62,371 nt of DNA from Burkholderiaceae bacterium. Its GTDB lineage: Bacteria > Pseudomonadota > Gammaproteobacteria > Burkholderiales > Burkholderiaceae_C. Position numbers and translations under genes: made by a program. Each line of letters begins with the position of its first letter. Position 1 is the first letter of the stretch. This document shows positions 29,341-38,962 of the stretch, piece after piece. Under the pieces are notes generated by a model that ran no database searches, had not been told where the DNA came from, and was given only the letters and a program-made list of their open reading frames with translations. The stretch spans positions 1 through 62,371 of the forward strand of contig JACSRS010000120.1 in NCBI GenBank assembly GCA_014879655.1, written 5' to 3'.

Positions 29341-29393
29341 ACCCAAGATACCGGCTGGTACCCTGGGGCTGACCTGTTTTGGCGCGGCAGCAA

Positions 29394-30434
29394 TCAGCTG
29401 CGTCCCTCCTGCACCGCATGGCAGGCAATGCGCACCCCGCCCACGGTCAGCAGCGCCGGGCGCTCGGCCTTGCAACGCTCGTTGGCCAGCGGACAGCGGG
29501 GGTGGAAGGTGCAGCCAGTGGGCGGATTGAGCGGATTGGGCACCTCGCCCTGCACCGGTGTGCGGGCGCGGCCGGTGTCGTGCATCTTCGGAATCGCGTC
29601 CAGCAGCATCCGCGTATAGGGATGGAGCGGGCTGTCGAACAGCGTGTGCTTGGGTGCCAGTTCCACCAGCCGGCCCAGGTACATCACGCCGACCTGGTCG
29701 CTGACATGGCGCACCACGGCCAGGTTGTGCGAGATGAACAGGTAGGTCAGGCCCCGGCTGCGCTGCAGGTCCTTCATGATGTTGAGCACCTGCGCCTGCA
29801 CCGACACGTCGAGCGCCGAGGTCGGTTCGTCGCAGACCAGAAACTCCGGTTCGGTGGCCAGCGCCCGCGCAATCGAGATGCGCTGGCGCTGACCGCCCGA
29901 AAACTGGTGCGGATACTTGACCATGTCCAGCGGGGACAGACCCACAGACTTGAGCAGTTCACCCACCCGCTCTTTCAGCTGCGCCTTGTCGCGGATGATG
30001 CCGTGTTCGATCATCGGCTCGCCGACGATGTCTTCGACGATCCAGCGCGGATTCAGGCTGGCATACGGGTCCTGAAAAATCATCTGGATGCGGCTGCGCA
30101 GCTGCAGTCCCTGCGGCGTCTTGAAAATGGCGTGGGCATCGAGCCCGTCAAACTGCATGTCGCCGCGGGTCGGCTCATACAGCCCGACCAGTAGCCGGGC
30201 CACCGTGCTCTTGCCACAGCCCGACTCGCCCACCAGTGCCAGCGTCTGCCCTTTTTCGATGTCGAAGCTCACGCCGTCAACCGCTTTCAGGTACACGCGC
30301 GGCTTGCCTTCAAGAAGGCGGTTGAGCAGCGGTGGCGAGACGTCGAACGACATCGCCAGATCGCGCGCCTGTACCAGCGGCGCGGCGCGCCCGCCGCTGC
30401 TTGCCATCTCCGGCTTTTCAGCTACTTCGTTCAT
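29394..30434 (-). CDS. dppF: Dipeptide/oligopeptide ABC transporter ATP-binding protein DppF
   Basis: 346-residue second ATPase of a peptide importer. Walker [11 protein letters not shown]-loop [14 protein letters not shown], signature [15 protein letters not shown] and Walker [13 protein letters not shown] are intact. The C-terminal [20 protein letters not shown] cysteine motif is typical of Opp/Dpp ATPases. Last gene of the dpp operon; its ATG overlaps the dppD stop by 4 nt. Confidence 0.93.
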   Translation of the reverse strand: MNEVAEKPEMASSGGRAAPLVQARDLAMSFDVSPPLLNRLLEGKPRVYLKAVDGVSFDIEKGQTLALVGESGCGKSTVARLLVGLYEPTRGDMQFDGLDAHAIFKTPQGLQLRSRIQMIFQDPYASLNPRWIVEDIVGEPMIEHGIIRDKAQLKERVGELLKSVGLSPLDMVKYPHQFSGGQRQRISIARALATEPEFLVCDEPTSALDVSVQAQVLNIMKDLQRSRGLTYLFISHNLAVVRHVSDQVGVMYLGRLVELAPKHTLFDSPLHPYTRMLLDAIPKMHDTGRARTPVQGEVPNPLNPPTGCTFHPRCPLANERCKAERPALLTVGGVRIACHAVQEGRS

Positions 30435-31441
30435 GCCTGCACCTCTGCCACAACTTCTGGGCGGTTGCCGGTCGCAGCCGCATCACTCGCGTGCAGCCAG
30501 CACGCAGCGCGCGTCGTACCGGCAGCCATCAGGTCGGGGCGCTGGCTGCGGCAACGGTCGAAAACCTGCGGACAGCGCGGATTGAAGGCACAACCACTCG
30601 GAATCGCGTTGAGCCGGGGCATCGCACCGTCGATCTGGTTCAGGCGCTCACGATCCAGCGCCATGTCGGGAATCGCCGCCATCAGGCCTGCCGTGTACGG
30701 ATGGGCCGGGTGGTTGATGACCTCATGCACCGGCCCGATTTCGGCAATGCGGCCGGCGTACATCACGGCCACGCGATCACAGGTTTCGGCGATCACGCCC
30801 ATGTCGTGCGTGATCAGCATGACCGACGCGCCACGCTCATGGCAGATGCGCTTGAGCAGGCCAATGATCTGCGCCTGGATCGAAACGTCCAGCGCGGTCG
30901 TCGGTTCGTCGGCAACGATCAGTTTCGGCTCGGCCGCCAGGGCCAGTGCAATCACCACGCGCTGGCGCATGCCCCCTGAAAACTGGTGCGGATAGTGGTC
31001 GATGCGCTGCTCGGGCGCCGAGATGCCGGTGTCGCGCAGCAGCGCGATCGATCGCTCGCGCGCCTCGGCGGCACTGACCGGCAGATGCGCCAGCACGGTT
31101 TCGACCATCTGCTGGCCCACGGTGTAAAGCGGGTTGAGCGATGTCAGCGGGTCCTGGAAGATCGCGCCGATGCGTCGACCGCGGATGTGGCGCATGGCTT
31201 CATGGCCAAGCTGGTCAATGCGCTCGCCTTCGAGCAGAATCTGGCCACTCGCTATACGCCCCGGTGGCTCCAGCAGACCGATGATGGCTGCCCCTGTGAG
31301 GGATTTCCCGGCACCCGACTCGCCAACAACGCCCAGCACTTCACCGGGTGCGATGTCGAAGGAAATGTCGTCCAGCGCCCGCAGGGTGCCTCGCCGGCCT
31401 GGGAATTCGACCACCAGGTTCTTGACTTGCAACAAGCTCAT
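30431..31441 (-). CDS. dppD: Dipeptide/oligopeptide ABC transporter ATP-binding protein DppD
   Basis: 336-residue first ATPase of the peptide importer. Walker [12 protein letters not shown]-loop [14 protein letters not shown], signature [15 protein letters not shown] and Walker [13 protein letters not shown] are intact. The C-terminal [20 protein letters not shown] motif is characteristic. The start [13 protein letters not shown] at 31441 lies 16 nt after dppC; the longer frame to 31483 was rejected. Confidence 0.93.
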   Translation of the reverse strand: MSLLQVKNLVVEFPGRRGTLRALDDISFDIAPGEVLGVVGESGAGKSLTGAAIIGLLEPPGRIASGQILLEGERIDQLGHEAMRHIRGRRIGAIFQDPLTSLNPLYTVGQQMVETVLAHLPVSAAEARERSIALLRDTGISAPEQRIDHYPHQFSGGMRQRVVIALALAAEPKLIVADEPTTALDVSIQAQIIGLLKRICHERGASVMLITHDMGVIAETCDRVAVMYAGRIAEIGPVHEVINHPAHPYTAGLMAAIPDMALDRERLNQIDGAMPRLNAIPSGCAFNPRCPQVFDRCRSQRPDLMAAGTTRAACWLHASDAAATGNRPEVVAEVQA

Positions 31442-31457
31442 AGCAATAGGTTCTCGG

Positions 31458-32372
31458 TCACCGCAGGCGCGGGTTGAGGGCATCGCGCAGCCAGTCGCCC
31501 AGCAGGTTCACCGACAGCGCAATCAGCACCAGCATCAGGCCTGGAAACACCGTGATCCACCATTCACCGGAGAACAGGTAATCGTTACCGACCCGGATCA
31601 AGGTGCCCAGTGACGGTGACGTGGGCGGCGCGCCGACCCCCAGAAAGGACAGTGTCGCCTCCGTGATGATCGCAGTGGCCACCTGAATGGTGGCCAGCAC
31701 CATGACCGGCCCCATCACATTGGGCAGCACGTGCCGGCGCATGATGCGCAGCGGTGCCACCCCCGTGACGCGGGCTGCCTGCACGTATTCCTTGTTGCGC
31801 TCGACCAGCGTCGATCCGCGCACCGTGCGCGCGTACTGCACCCAGCCCGTCAGCGAGATCGACAGGATCAGCACGCCAAACGCCACCGTGTCATGCGCGT
31901 TCGGAAAAAGTGCGCGCCCGACGCCGGCAATCAGCAGCGCGACCAGAATGGCCGGAAACGACAGCATCACGTCACAAAGCCGCATCAGCACCGTATCCAC
32001 CCAGCCCCCCTTGAATCCGGCCAGCAAGCCCAGCGTGACGCCGACCACCACCGACAGCAGCACCGAAGCGACACCCACCACCAGTGAAATGCGCGCCCCG
32101 TACATCAGGGCCGAGAGAATGTCGCGCCCCTGATCATCGGTACCCAGCAGATACTTGCGCGACCCGCCTTCAATCCAGGCCGGGGGCAGGCGCGCATCGC
32201 TCAGTTCCAGCGTCGTCAGGTCAAACGGGTTGTGGGGCGCCACCCATCCGGCAAAGATCGAGCAGAAGACACAGACAAAAGCGACGAAGGCCGCCGCCAT
32301 CGCCATCGGCGATGAGCGGAAACTGTGGCCAACGTCGCTGTCCCACCAACGGGTCAGGACGCCTGCGCTCAC
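31458..32372 (-). CDS. dppC: Dipeptide/oligopeptide ABC transporter permease DppC
   Basis: 304-residue membrane subunit with an N-terminal DppC-type segment (helix at AAAFVAFVCVFCSIFAGWVA, then the HNPFDLTTLELSDARLPP loop and LGTDDQGRDILSALMYGARI). About five further helices follow, with the EAA loop EYVQAARVTGVAPLRIMRRH. The start is a GTG at 32372 overlapping the dppA stop (GTGA). Confidence 0.92.
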   Translation of the reverse strand: MSAGVLTRWWDSDVGHSFRSSPMAMAAAFVAFVCVFCSIFAGWVAPHNPFDLTTLELSDARLPPAWIEGGSRKYLLGTDDQGRDILSALMYGARISLVVGVASVLLSVVVGVTLGLLAGFKGGWVDTVLMRLCDVMLSFPAILVALLIAGVGRALFPNAHDTVAFGVLILSISLTGWVQYARTVRGSTLVERNKEYVQAARVTGVAPLRIMRRHVLPNVMGPVMVLATIQVATAIITEATLSFLGVGAPPTSPSLGTLIRVGNDYLFSGEWWITVFPGLMLVLIALSVNLLGDWLRDALNPRLR

Positions 32373-33946
32373 TTGATGCTCATGAACTTGAAGGGCATGT
32401 TGTTGTCAGCCATTTGCGACATGGTGACCTTGTTGCTTACGCCCCAGGCCAGCGCCTGCTGATGCAGCGGCAGGTGGCCGATATCGGCCGCATGCAGTTC
32501 GAACGCTTCCTTGATCATTGCGTTGCGTTTGGCCTTGTCGGTTTCCGACTGGATCTTGTTGGTCAGTTCATCCACCTTCGGGTTGCAATACGAACCCAGG
32601 TTGAACTGACCAGCGCCCTTGTCGTCGACGCAGCGCATCAGCGCATTGAGCGCATTGTGCGAATCGACCGTGGACGGCGTCCAGCCCAGCAGATAGAAAC
32701 TGGTGTCACGGCGCAGGATCTTGGGGAAATAGGTCCCCTTGGTTTCAGCCTGCAGATTGACCTTGACGTTGATCCGCGAAAGGTTTGCCGCCACGGCCTG
32801 ACAGATTTTCGCGTCATTGACGTAGCGGTCATTCGGGCAGTTCATCGTGATTTCAAACCCGGCCGGGTAGCCGGCGTCGGCCATCAGTTTCTTGGCGGCT
32901 TCCACATCGTAGGGCAGGCGCTTGATCTCCGGCACGAAACCGTTGATGCCAGGCCCGACCATCAGGGCCGACGGGTTGGACGCACCGCGCATCACGGTCT
33001 TCTTGATGCCTTCGATGTCGATCGCCTGGTAGAACGCCTGGCGCACGCGCTTGTCCTTGAACGGGTTCTTGCCCTTGACGCTGGAAAACAGCAGCTCTTC
33101 ACGCTTCTGATCCATGCCCAGAAAGATCGTCCGAAGTTCCGGACCGGTAATGACCCGGGCATTGCCGCTGGCGTTGACGCGCTCGATATCCTGCACCGGC
33201 ACCGGCTCCATCACGTCGACTTCGCCGGAGAGCAAGGCGGCGACGCGCGTCGCATCGTTGCCGATAGGGGTGAAAATCACTTCGGCCACATTGCCTTCGA
33301 TCTTGCCCCAGTAGTTGCCGTTGCGAACAAACGTCGTCCGCACGTTGGGCTGACGCTCGCGCAGGCGATAGGGGCCGGTTCCGTTGGCGCGAAACGACGC
33401 TGCATTTTCGATGCCTTTGCGGCGGTCGACCGGTTTGGTCGCCTGGTTGGTCTCGCTCCACTTCTTGCTCATGATGTAGACAAAGGTCATCACGTCCGGC
33501 AGGATGGGGAACGGCGATTTGGTCTCGATTTCAATGGCGTAGTCGTTGATCTTGCGCACATCCTTGAAATCGTTGGTGTAGCTCTTCATGTCGGAGCCCT
33601 CGACCTGGGTGCGCGCCAGCGAGAACAGCACGTCGTCGGCCGTGAATGGCGTGCCATAGTGAAACTGCACGCCTTTGCGCAGTTCAAAGCGCCAGACCGT
33701 CGGTGAAACCTGCTTCCACGACGTCGCCAGACCCGGCGTCAGGCTCAGGTCCTTGTTGCGACTGACCAGCGGCTCATACACGTTGCCGGTCACGCTCAGC
33801 TGCAGCGATTCGTTCAGCGAATGCGGGTCCATCGACAGCGAATCACCCTGATTGGCAACCCTGACCGTCTGTGCCATCGCGACTGCGCCCGACAACGCCA
33901 GCACACCGACCATCACCGCGCGAATGGGTGTTTGCATGAATGTCAT
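32369..33946 (-). CDS. dppA: Peptide ABC transporter substrate-binding protein DppA-like
   Basis: 525-residue periplasmic binding protein of the SBP_bac_5 family. The signal peptide is IRAVMVGVLALSGAVAMA, cleaved before QTVRVANQGD. Family signature segments include SLSMDPHSLNESLQLSVTGN, YEPLVSRNKDLSLTPGLATS and WRFELRKGVQFHYGTPFTAD. The ATG at 33946 is preceded by AAGGAG at 6 nt. A longer frame to 34081 lacks this. The gene sits between the two permease genes, an unusual place for a binding protein. The ligand could be dipeptides, oligopeptides or another small solute handled by this family. Confidence 0.92.
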   Translation of the reverse strand: MTFMQTPIRAVMVGVLALSGAVAMAQTVRVANQGDSLSMDPHSLNESLQLSVTGNVYEPLVSRNKDLSLTPGLATSWKQVSPTVWRFELRKGVQFHYGTPFTADDVLFSLARTQVEGSDMKSYTNDFKDVRKINDYAIEIETKSPFPILPDVMTFVYIMSKKWSETNQATKPVDRRKGIENAASFRANGTGPYRLRERQPNVRTTFVRNGNYWGKIEGNVAEVIFTPIGNDATRVAALLSGEVDVMEPVPVQDIERVNASGNARVITGPELRTIFLGMDQKREELLFSSVKGKNPFKDKRVRQAFYQAIDIEGIKKTVMRGASNPSALMVGPGINGFVPEIKRLPYDVEAAKKLMADAGYPAGFEITMNCPNDRYVNDAKICQAVAANLSRINVKVNLQAETKGTYFPKILRRDTSFYLLGWTPSTVDSHNALNALMRCVDDKGAGQFNLGSYCNPKVDELTNKIQSETDKAKRNAMIKEAFELHAADIGHLPLHQQALAWGVSNKVTMSQMADNNMPFKFMSIK

Positions 33947-34040
33947 CAATATCTCCTTGAGGTGAAACCGGCACACCGGTTGGTTGGAATTCCAGAGTCT
34001 CCAGCAGCACCGGCCGGACGGACTTCTTCTCGCGCTGTCT

Positions 34041-35021
34041 TCAGTGACCACCCGCCTTGCCCACTCGCAGGCGCGGATCAACCACGAAATACAGCATGTC
34101 GACGATCAGGTTGATCACGACAAAGATCAGCGCGATCAGGCACAGATAGGCCGCCATCACCGGGATGTCGGCAAACGTCACGGCCTGGATGAACAGCAGG
34201 CCCATGCCAGGCCATTGAAAAACCGTTTCCGTGATGATGGCAAAGGCGATCAATCCACCCAGTTGCAGGCCGGTAATGGTCATCACCGGCACCAGTGTGT
34301 TTTTCAGCGCATGTCCAAAGTGGATCGACCGGTCGGACAGACCGCGCGCTCGTGCGAATTTGATGTAGTCGGTGCGCAGCACTTCCAGCATCTCTGCACG
34401 GACCAGCCGCATGATCAGTGTGAGCTGAAAGATCGCCAGCGTAATCGCAGGCAGCACCACATGGTGCCAACCGTCCGCCGTGAGCAGGCCGCTGCTCCAC
34501 CAGCCGAGCTTGACGGTTTCACCCCGGCCGAAACTCGGGAACCAGCCCAGGTTGACCGAGAACACCAGGATCAACAGGATGCCGATCAGGAAGGTGGGCA
34601 GCGAAACACCCAGCAGCGAAATCGTCATGAACAACTGGCTCAGAAAGGAGCCTCGCCGCAAGGCTGAATACACGCCCATCGGAATACCCAGCACCAACGC
34701 CAGGACGGCGGCAACCGTCGACAGTTCCATCGTGGCCGGAAAGCGCTCGGCAATGAGCCGGGATACCTTGGCACCCTGACGCAGGCTCAGCCCGAACTCG
34801 CCCTGCACAGCGTTGAGCAGAAAATGACCGAACTGGATGAAAAACGGCTTGTCCAGCCCAAGGTCAGCGCGCAGGCTTCGAATCTGATCAGGGGTGGCGT
34901 CCTGCCCCAGCAGAAAAACCACCGGATCCCCCACATACTGAAACAGCAGGAATGCAATGAAAGCCACCGAAATCATGACGATCACAGCCTGAATCAAGCG
35001 ACGCAATATGAAGGCGAACAT
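34041..35021 (-). CDS. dppB: Dipeptide/oligopeptide ABC transporter permease DppB
   Basis: 326-residue membrane subunit, first gene of the operon. N-terminal helix (FILRRLIQAVIVMISVAFIA), FQYVGDPVVFLLGQDATPDQ, about six helices, the EAA loop DYIKFARARGLSDRSIHFGH and the DppB-type C-terminus VDMLYFVVDPRLRVG. The 94-nt spacer to dppA may carry its own control signal, but none was recognised. Confidence 0.93.
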   Translation of the reverse strand: MFAFILRRLIQAVIVMISVAFIAFLLFQYVGDPVVFLLGQDATPDQIRSLRADLGLDKPFFIQFGHFLLNAVQGEFGLSLRQGAKVSRLIAERFPATMELSTVAAVLALVLGIPMGVYSALRRGSFLSQLFMTISLLGVSLPTFLIGILLILVFSVNLGWFPSFGRGETVKLGWWSSGLLTADGWHHVVLPAITLAIFQLTLIMRLVRAEMLEVLRTDYIKFARARGLSDRSIHFGHALKNTLVPVMTITGLQLGGLIAFAIITETVFQWPGMGLLFIQAVTFADIPVMAAYLCLIALIFVVINLIVDMLYFVVDPRLRVGKAGGH

Positions 35022-35141
35022 GACACCGATGAAAAGTGAAGACCGATGCTAGCAGAGGGGCGGCTGGATTCCCTCGGGGTTTTCTAGCGTACTGTCAATT
35101 TCCTGCGGACATTCGCCTTGCCGCAGCTTTCTGCACACGAA

Positions 35142-35175
35142 AAAAAACCACCAGCCCGAAGACTGGTGGTTTTTT
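35142..35175 (-). terminator. Rho-independent terminator after the porin gene
   Basis: Thirteen-base arms AAAAAACCACCAG (35142-35154) and CTGGTGGTTTTTT (35163-35175) around an 8-nt loop. On the minus strand the T-run follows the stem about 35 nt after the porin stop. Confidence 0.93.
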
Positions 35176-35211
35176 CGATCTGCTTCAAGCTGGCATCAAG
35201 CCAGCCGGAAA

Positions 35212-36324
35212 TCAGAAGGAGTGACGGACGCCGAAGTCCAGACCGTAGGTGTTGCCACCGGGGGTCGCAGCTGCACGGCCGTTGTTGTAGTTGTAGGCAT
35301 TGCCGCTGTTGTTGTTGCCAGAGTAGGTGGCGTACAGGGCGGTGCGCTTGGACATGTTGTAGACATAACCCAGCGAGAACTGGATGGTGTCGCCGATGTT
35401 GTTGTTGGCGGCGTTCGAAATCTTGCCGCCTGCAACAGAAGCCTTGAACTCGCTCGCGCCGTAAGGCATCGTGGCGCCGAGCAACCAGGTTTCGTTGGTA
35501 ACGCCAGCACCTTTTTCTTCGTTCCAGTTAGCCATCACGGTGGCTACGCCGAAGTTATAAGAACCACCGATGTTGGCGTTTTTGTAGTCGGTCTGACCAC
35601 CAACCAGCGGGCTGTAGAACTTGGTCGCACCGTAAGCAATGGCCACATTGATCGGGCCATTGGACCAACCGGCACGGATGGCAGCAACGTCACCGTTGTT
35701 GCTCTCAGCAGCCGTGTTGACAGCGCCATTGCTGGCGTTTTCACCCATGGCATACATGACCTGGCCATAGAAGCCGCCGATGGTAGGCATCAGGTAGCCG
35801 ACGCTGTTCGAAGCACGAACACCAGTCACCGGTCCAGCAGTGCCAGCGATCGCAGCCATACCGGCCAAGCTCACGTTGGTGTAAGAACCAGCACCGACGG
35901 TACCAAACGGATCAAACACCGTGTGGTTCCAGAAGGTAGGCACATAGTCACGGCCCAAACGCAGTTCACCCCAGTTGCCTTGCAGGCTGACCGTGGAACG
36001 ACGGCTAAAAGTCAGGCCGCCACCACCGGTGGAACTGCTTGGCTGGTTGTTGGTGCTGGTGGTACCGAACGCGCCGTTGTCGTTGACAACAGAAGCTTCC
36101 AGCCAGAAGCTGGCCTTCATGCCACCGCCAAGGTCTTCAACACCACGGAAGCCCAAACGGCTGCTGGCATTGTTACCGCTGCTCAAGGCCCACACGTTGC
36201 CGTTACCGGAACCGTCGCGGTAGCTAACAGATGCGTCAACGACGCCAAACAGGGTCACGGAAGACTGGGCCATGGCGGCGCCGGAAGCAGCCAGCACAGC
36301 CAAGGCGATCAGGGATTTTTTCAT
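35212..36324 (-). CDS. Gram-negative porin (Omp32/betaproteobacterial family)
   Basis: 370-residue outer-membrane porin. Signal peptide MKKSLIALAVLAASGAAMAQ, then SSVTLFGVVDASVSYRDGSG, the classic first strand. RLGFRGVEDLGGGMKASFWL, RRSTVSLQGNWGELRLGRDY (beta-strands leading to the constriction loop) and a C-terminal strand ending in Phe (YGLDFGVRHSF) complete the 16-stranded trimeric family. GGAGAAA precedes the ATG. Asn-rich periplasmic and loop segments are normal. Codon use is AT-richer than neighbours, as often seen for highly expressed porins. Confidence 0.96.
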   Translation of the reverse strand: MKKSLIALAVLAASGAAMAQSSVTLFGVVDASVSYRDGSGNGNVWALSSGNNASSRLGFRGVEDLGGGMKASFWLEASVVNDNGAFGTTSTNNQPSSSTGGGGLTFSRRSTVSLQGNWGELRLGRDYVPTFWNHTVFDPFGTVGAGSYTNVSLAGMAAIAGTAGPVTGVRASNSVGYLMPTIGGFYGQVMYAMGENASNGAVNTAAESNNGDVAAIRAGWSNGPINVAIAYGATKFYSPLVGGQTDYKNANIGGSYNFGVATVMANWNEEKGAGVTNETWLLGATMPYGASEFKASVAGGKISNAANNNIGDTIQFSLGYVYNMSKRTALYATYSGNNNSGNAYNYNNGRAAATPGGNTYGLDFGVRHSF

Positions 36325-36643
36325 TGCGAGTTTCTCCAAGGTTAAACATAGGGCTCTGGTGCGTGGGGTTCGCCCTGCGTTGCCGCCTGGCGCTCCCGTC
36401 GATTCCCCGGGCCAACCTCCTTTTGGGAAGTTGGGTCTATTGCACCAGAGCGAGCCTCAATTCGCAAAGAAATTGGCCGCGATATTTGCATTTCGTTGCA
36501 GGCCTGCAACAAACAGGCGCCCACGTTTTGCTGATTCCGCCATCAAGGCTCTTAGCATTTTTCATGCCACCAATTTGCGCCAGAACCCAAACCCTGAAGA
36601 AACGCGACCCTGCACCGAAGTGCCACGAGGATTGCCCTACCGA
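36325..36643. other. Porin upstream region without a gene
   Basis: 319 bp between the porin start and the OsmC-like stop, both genes on the minus strand. It contains the porin leader and one 16-bp perfect palindrome. Candidate -35/-10 boxes (for example around 36430-36470 on the minus strand) are not good enough to call. No open frame with a ribosome binding site was seen. Confidence 0.5.
36495..36510. promoter_or_regulatory. 16-bp perfect palindrome upstream of the porin gene
   Basis: GTTGCAGGCCTGCAAC, about 170 nt before the porin ATG. A dimeric repressor or activator site is plausible. It lacks a T-run and so is not a terminator. Confidence 0.4.
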
Positions 36644-37093
36644 CTAGACGCCTTCAAGTTTGTAACTGGTGGTGATTTCGGCTGTCTTCCCAAGCATGAT
36701 GCTGGCCGAGCAGAATTTTTCATGACTCAGAGCGATCGCCCGTTCGACGGCGGCATCGGGAATACCACGACCCTGAACCGAAAAATGCATATGGATGCGA
36801 AGGAAAACCTTGGGATCGACCTTTGCACGCTCCGTCGTCAAGCGAACACTGCAACCTCGAACGTCATGCCTGCCACGTTTGAGAATGAGCACCACGTCGT
36901 ACGCGCTGCAGGCTCCGGTTCCTGCAAGCACCGCCTCCATCGGCCTTGGCGCCAGGTTCTGGCCGCCGTTTTCCGGTCGAGCTTCGTCAACGGCGCCATC
37001 CATTGCCAGAACATGGCCGCTGCCTGTTTCGGCGACGAACCCCATGCCGGAGCGCGTGCCTGACGCGCCGGTCCAACTGACTGTGCATTCCAT
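36644..37093 (-). CDS. OsmC family protein (thiol peroxidase-like)
   Basis: 149-residue OsmC/Ohr-superfamily protein. It keeps both family cysteines: GTGACSAYDVVLILKR (Cys62) and HEKFCSASIML (Cys128), the pair that reduces organic or inorganic hydroperoxides in OsmC and Ohr. The PRPMEAVLAGTGACS segment is closest to the YhfA-type subgroup. ATG at 37093 chosen; an in-frame ATG at 37126 would add 11 residues. A much longer frame continuing to 38719 is antisense to the threonine dehydratase gene and was rejected. Transcribed away from ilvA. Confidence 0.88.
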   Translation of the reverse strand: MECTVSWTGASGTRSGMGFVAETGSGHVLAMDGAVDEARPENGGQNLAPRPMEAVLAGTGACSAYDVVLILKRGRHDVRGCSVRLTTERAKVDPKVFLRIHMHFSVQGRGIPDAAVERAIALSHEKFCSASIMLGKTAEITTSYKLEGV

Positions 37094-37297
37094 GGTTTTC
37101 CAATCTGAGCGGATCAATGTTGACATCACGCCGTCGCCCATTCGCCTTGCGCGGGTCGCCAGCTTTCGGAAATTATCGCCAACCGACCTTCCTGGCCCCG
37201 GTGAACCCGCGCGGGATCGCCCCGGCAAGTCGGCCCCGTGCTGGCGAGCACATGCCGTCGCGCGTCGTCCCACTATGATCGACGCAGAAGGAATCCC

Positions 37298-38875
37298 ATG
37301 AAAACCGTGAAAGCCCCCGCCACGAAAGACTTGCAACCGCAGGACTATCTGATCAGGATCCTGAATGCGCGTGTCTACGATGTGGCGATCGAAACGGCAC
37401 TGGAGCCCGCCAGGAACCTCAGTCGACGCCTGCACAACAAAGTGCTGCTCAAGCGCGAAGATCAGCAGGCCGTCTTCAGTTTCAAGCTGCGGGGCGCTTA
37501 TAACAAGATGGCGCACCTGACGCCGGAGCAGCTTGCGGCCGGCGTCATCTGCGCATCGGCCGGCAACCATGCACAGGGGGTAGCGCTGGGCGCGCACAAA
37601 CTGGGCTGCCGCGCCGTCATCGTGATGCCGACAACCACGCCGCAGGTCAAGATTGATGCCGTGCGCGCGCTCGGCGGAGAAGTGGTGCTGCACGGAGACA
37701 GTTATTCGGACGCGTATGCCCACGCGGTGAAACTCGAGCAAGCCCAGGGTCTGAGTTTTGTGCACCCGTTTGACGATCCGGACGTCATCGCCGGGCAGGG
37801 CACCATCGCGATGGAGATCATGCGGCAACTCCAGGGTCTGGGCACCGATCACCTTGATGCCGTCTTCGTCGCCATCGGTGGTGGCGGTCTGATTGCTGGC
37901 GTAGCCAATTACATCAAGGCGGTGCGCCCGGCCACCAAAGTCATCGGTGTCCAGATGAACGACTCTGACGCCATGATCCGTTCGGTCCAGGCCGGTGACC
38001 GGGTAACGCTTGACGACGTCGGCCTGTTCTCTGACGGAACGGCCGTGAAGCTCGTCGGCGAGGAAACGTTCCGGATTGCAAAGGGACTGGTGGACGAGTT
38101 CATCGTCGTAGACACAGATTCGGTTTGCGCGGCTATCAAGGACGTCTTTGTCGACACGCGAAGCATTGTGGAGCCGTCCGGCGCGCTGGCCGTTGCGGCC
38201 ATCAAGCAGTACGTCGCGACGCACAAAACCCGCGGCGAAACCTATGCTGCCATCCTGTGTGGCGCCAACATGAACTTTGACCGGCTGCGCTTTGTGGCCG
38301 AACGGGCGGAAGTTGGCGAGGAGCGCGAAGCCCTGCTGGCCGTCACGATTCCGGAAGAGCGCGGCAGTTTCAAACGGTTCTGTGAACTGATCGGTGACCT
38401 GCCAGGCGGTCCGCGCAACGTCACCGAGTTCAATTACCGCATCAGTGACGCCGCGAAGGCGCATGTGTTTGTCGGTCTGACAACCCATGGCAAGGGCGAA
38501 AGCCCCAAAATCGTCGCCAACTTCAGTCGCCACGGATTTGAAACGCTGGACCTGACCCATGACGAGCTGGCCAAAGAGCACATCCGACACATGGTGGGTG
38601 GTCATTCGTCGCTGGCGCGGGATGAACGCCTGCTGCGCTTCGTTTTTCCCGAGCGCCCTGGCGCGTTGCTGAAATTTCTCAGTCTCATGCGTCCGGGCTG
38701 GAACATCAGCCTGTTCCATTACCGCAACCAGGGGGCAGACTACGGGCGCATCCTGGTCGGCCTTCAGGTACCTGATGCCGACAACAAGGCTTTCTCGGAG
38801 TTCCTGAACAGCCTGGGCTATCCCTATGTGGAAGAAACCGGCAACCCGGTCTACCGGATGTTTCTTCAGAGTTGA
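37298..38875 (+). CDS. ilvA: Threonine ammonia-lyase, biosynthetic
   Basis: 525-residue PLP enzyme converting threonine to 2-oxobutanoate, the first step of isoleucine synthesis. The PLP lysine is Lys63 in FSFKLRGAYNK. SAGNHAQGVALGA and the phosphate loop IGGGGLIAGVANY follow. Two ACT-like regulatory domains occupy the C-terminal third (LLAVTIPEERGSFKRFCELI, then LLRFVFPERPGALLKFLSLM), so isoleucine feedback control is expected; short catabolic forms lack them. AGAAGGAA precedes the ATG. Confidence 0.96.
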   Translation: MKTVKAPATKDLQPQDYLIRILNARVYDVAIETALEPARNLSRRLHNKVLLKREDQQAVFSFKLRGAYNKMAHLTPEQLAAGVICASAGNHAQGVALGAHKLGCRAVIVMPTTTPQVKIDAVRALGGEVVLHGDSYSDAYAHAVKLEQAQGLSFVHPFDDPDVIAGQGTIAMEIMRQLQGLGTDHLDAVFVAIGGGGLIAGVANYIKAVRPATKVIGVQMNDSDAMIRSVQAGDRVTLDDVGLFSDGTAVKLVGEETFRIAKGLVDEFIVVDTDSVCAAIKDVFVDTRSIVEPSGALAVAAIKQYVATHKTRGETYAAILCGANMNFDRLRFVAERAEVGEEREALLAVTIPEERGSFKRFCELIGDLPGGPRNVTEFNYRISDAAKAHVFVGLTTHGKGESPKIVANFSRHGFETLDLTHDELAKEHIRHMVGGHSSLARDERLLRFVFPERPGALLKFLSLMRPGWNISLFHYRNQGADYGRILVGLQVPDADNKAFSEFLNSLGYPYVEETGNPVYRMFLQS

Positions 38876-38894
38876 CGCGGCCCTGCAGGCCGCG
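38876..38894 (+). terminator. Hairpin directly after ilvA
   Basis: Seven-base arms CGCGGCC (38876-38882) and GGCCGCG (38888-38894) with a 5-nt loop begin at the base after the ilvA stop codon. Only a weak T-rich stretch follows (CTGTTTCAATTT), so termination is possible but uncertain. Confidence 0.35.
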
Positions 38895-38962
38895 GGCGGC
38901 CTGTTTCAATTTGAGGTGAATTTCCTTGGCCGCGCTGCGACGCTTCCCCTAGAATCCGGCGA

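Noticed and set aside
37094..38719. Minus-strand extension of the OsmC-like gene antisense to ilvA
   Set aside because: ilvA is conserved along its whole length. The OsmC domain starts at 37093 with a family-like N-terminus.
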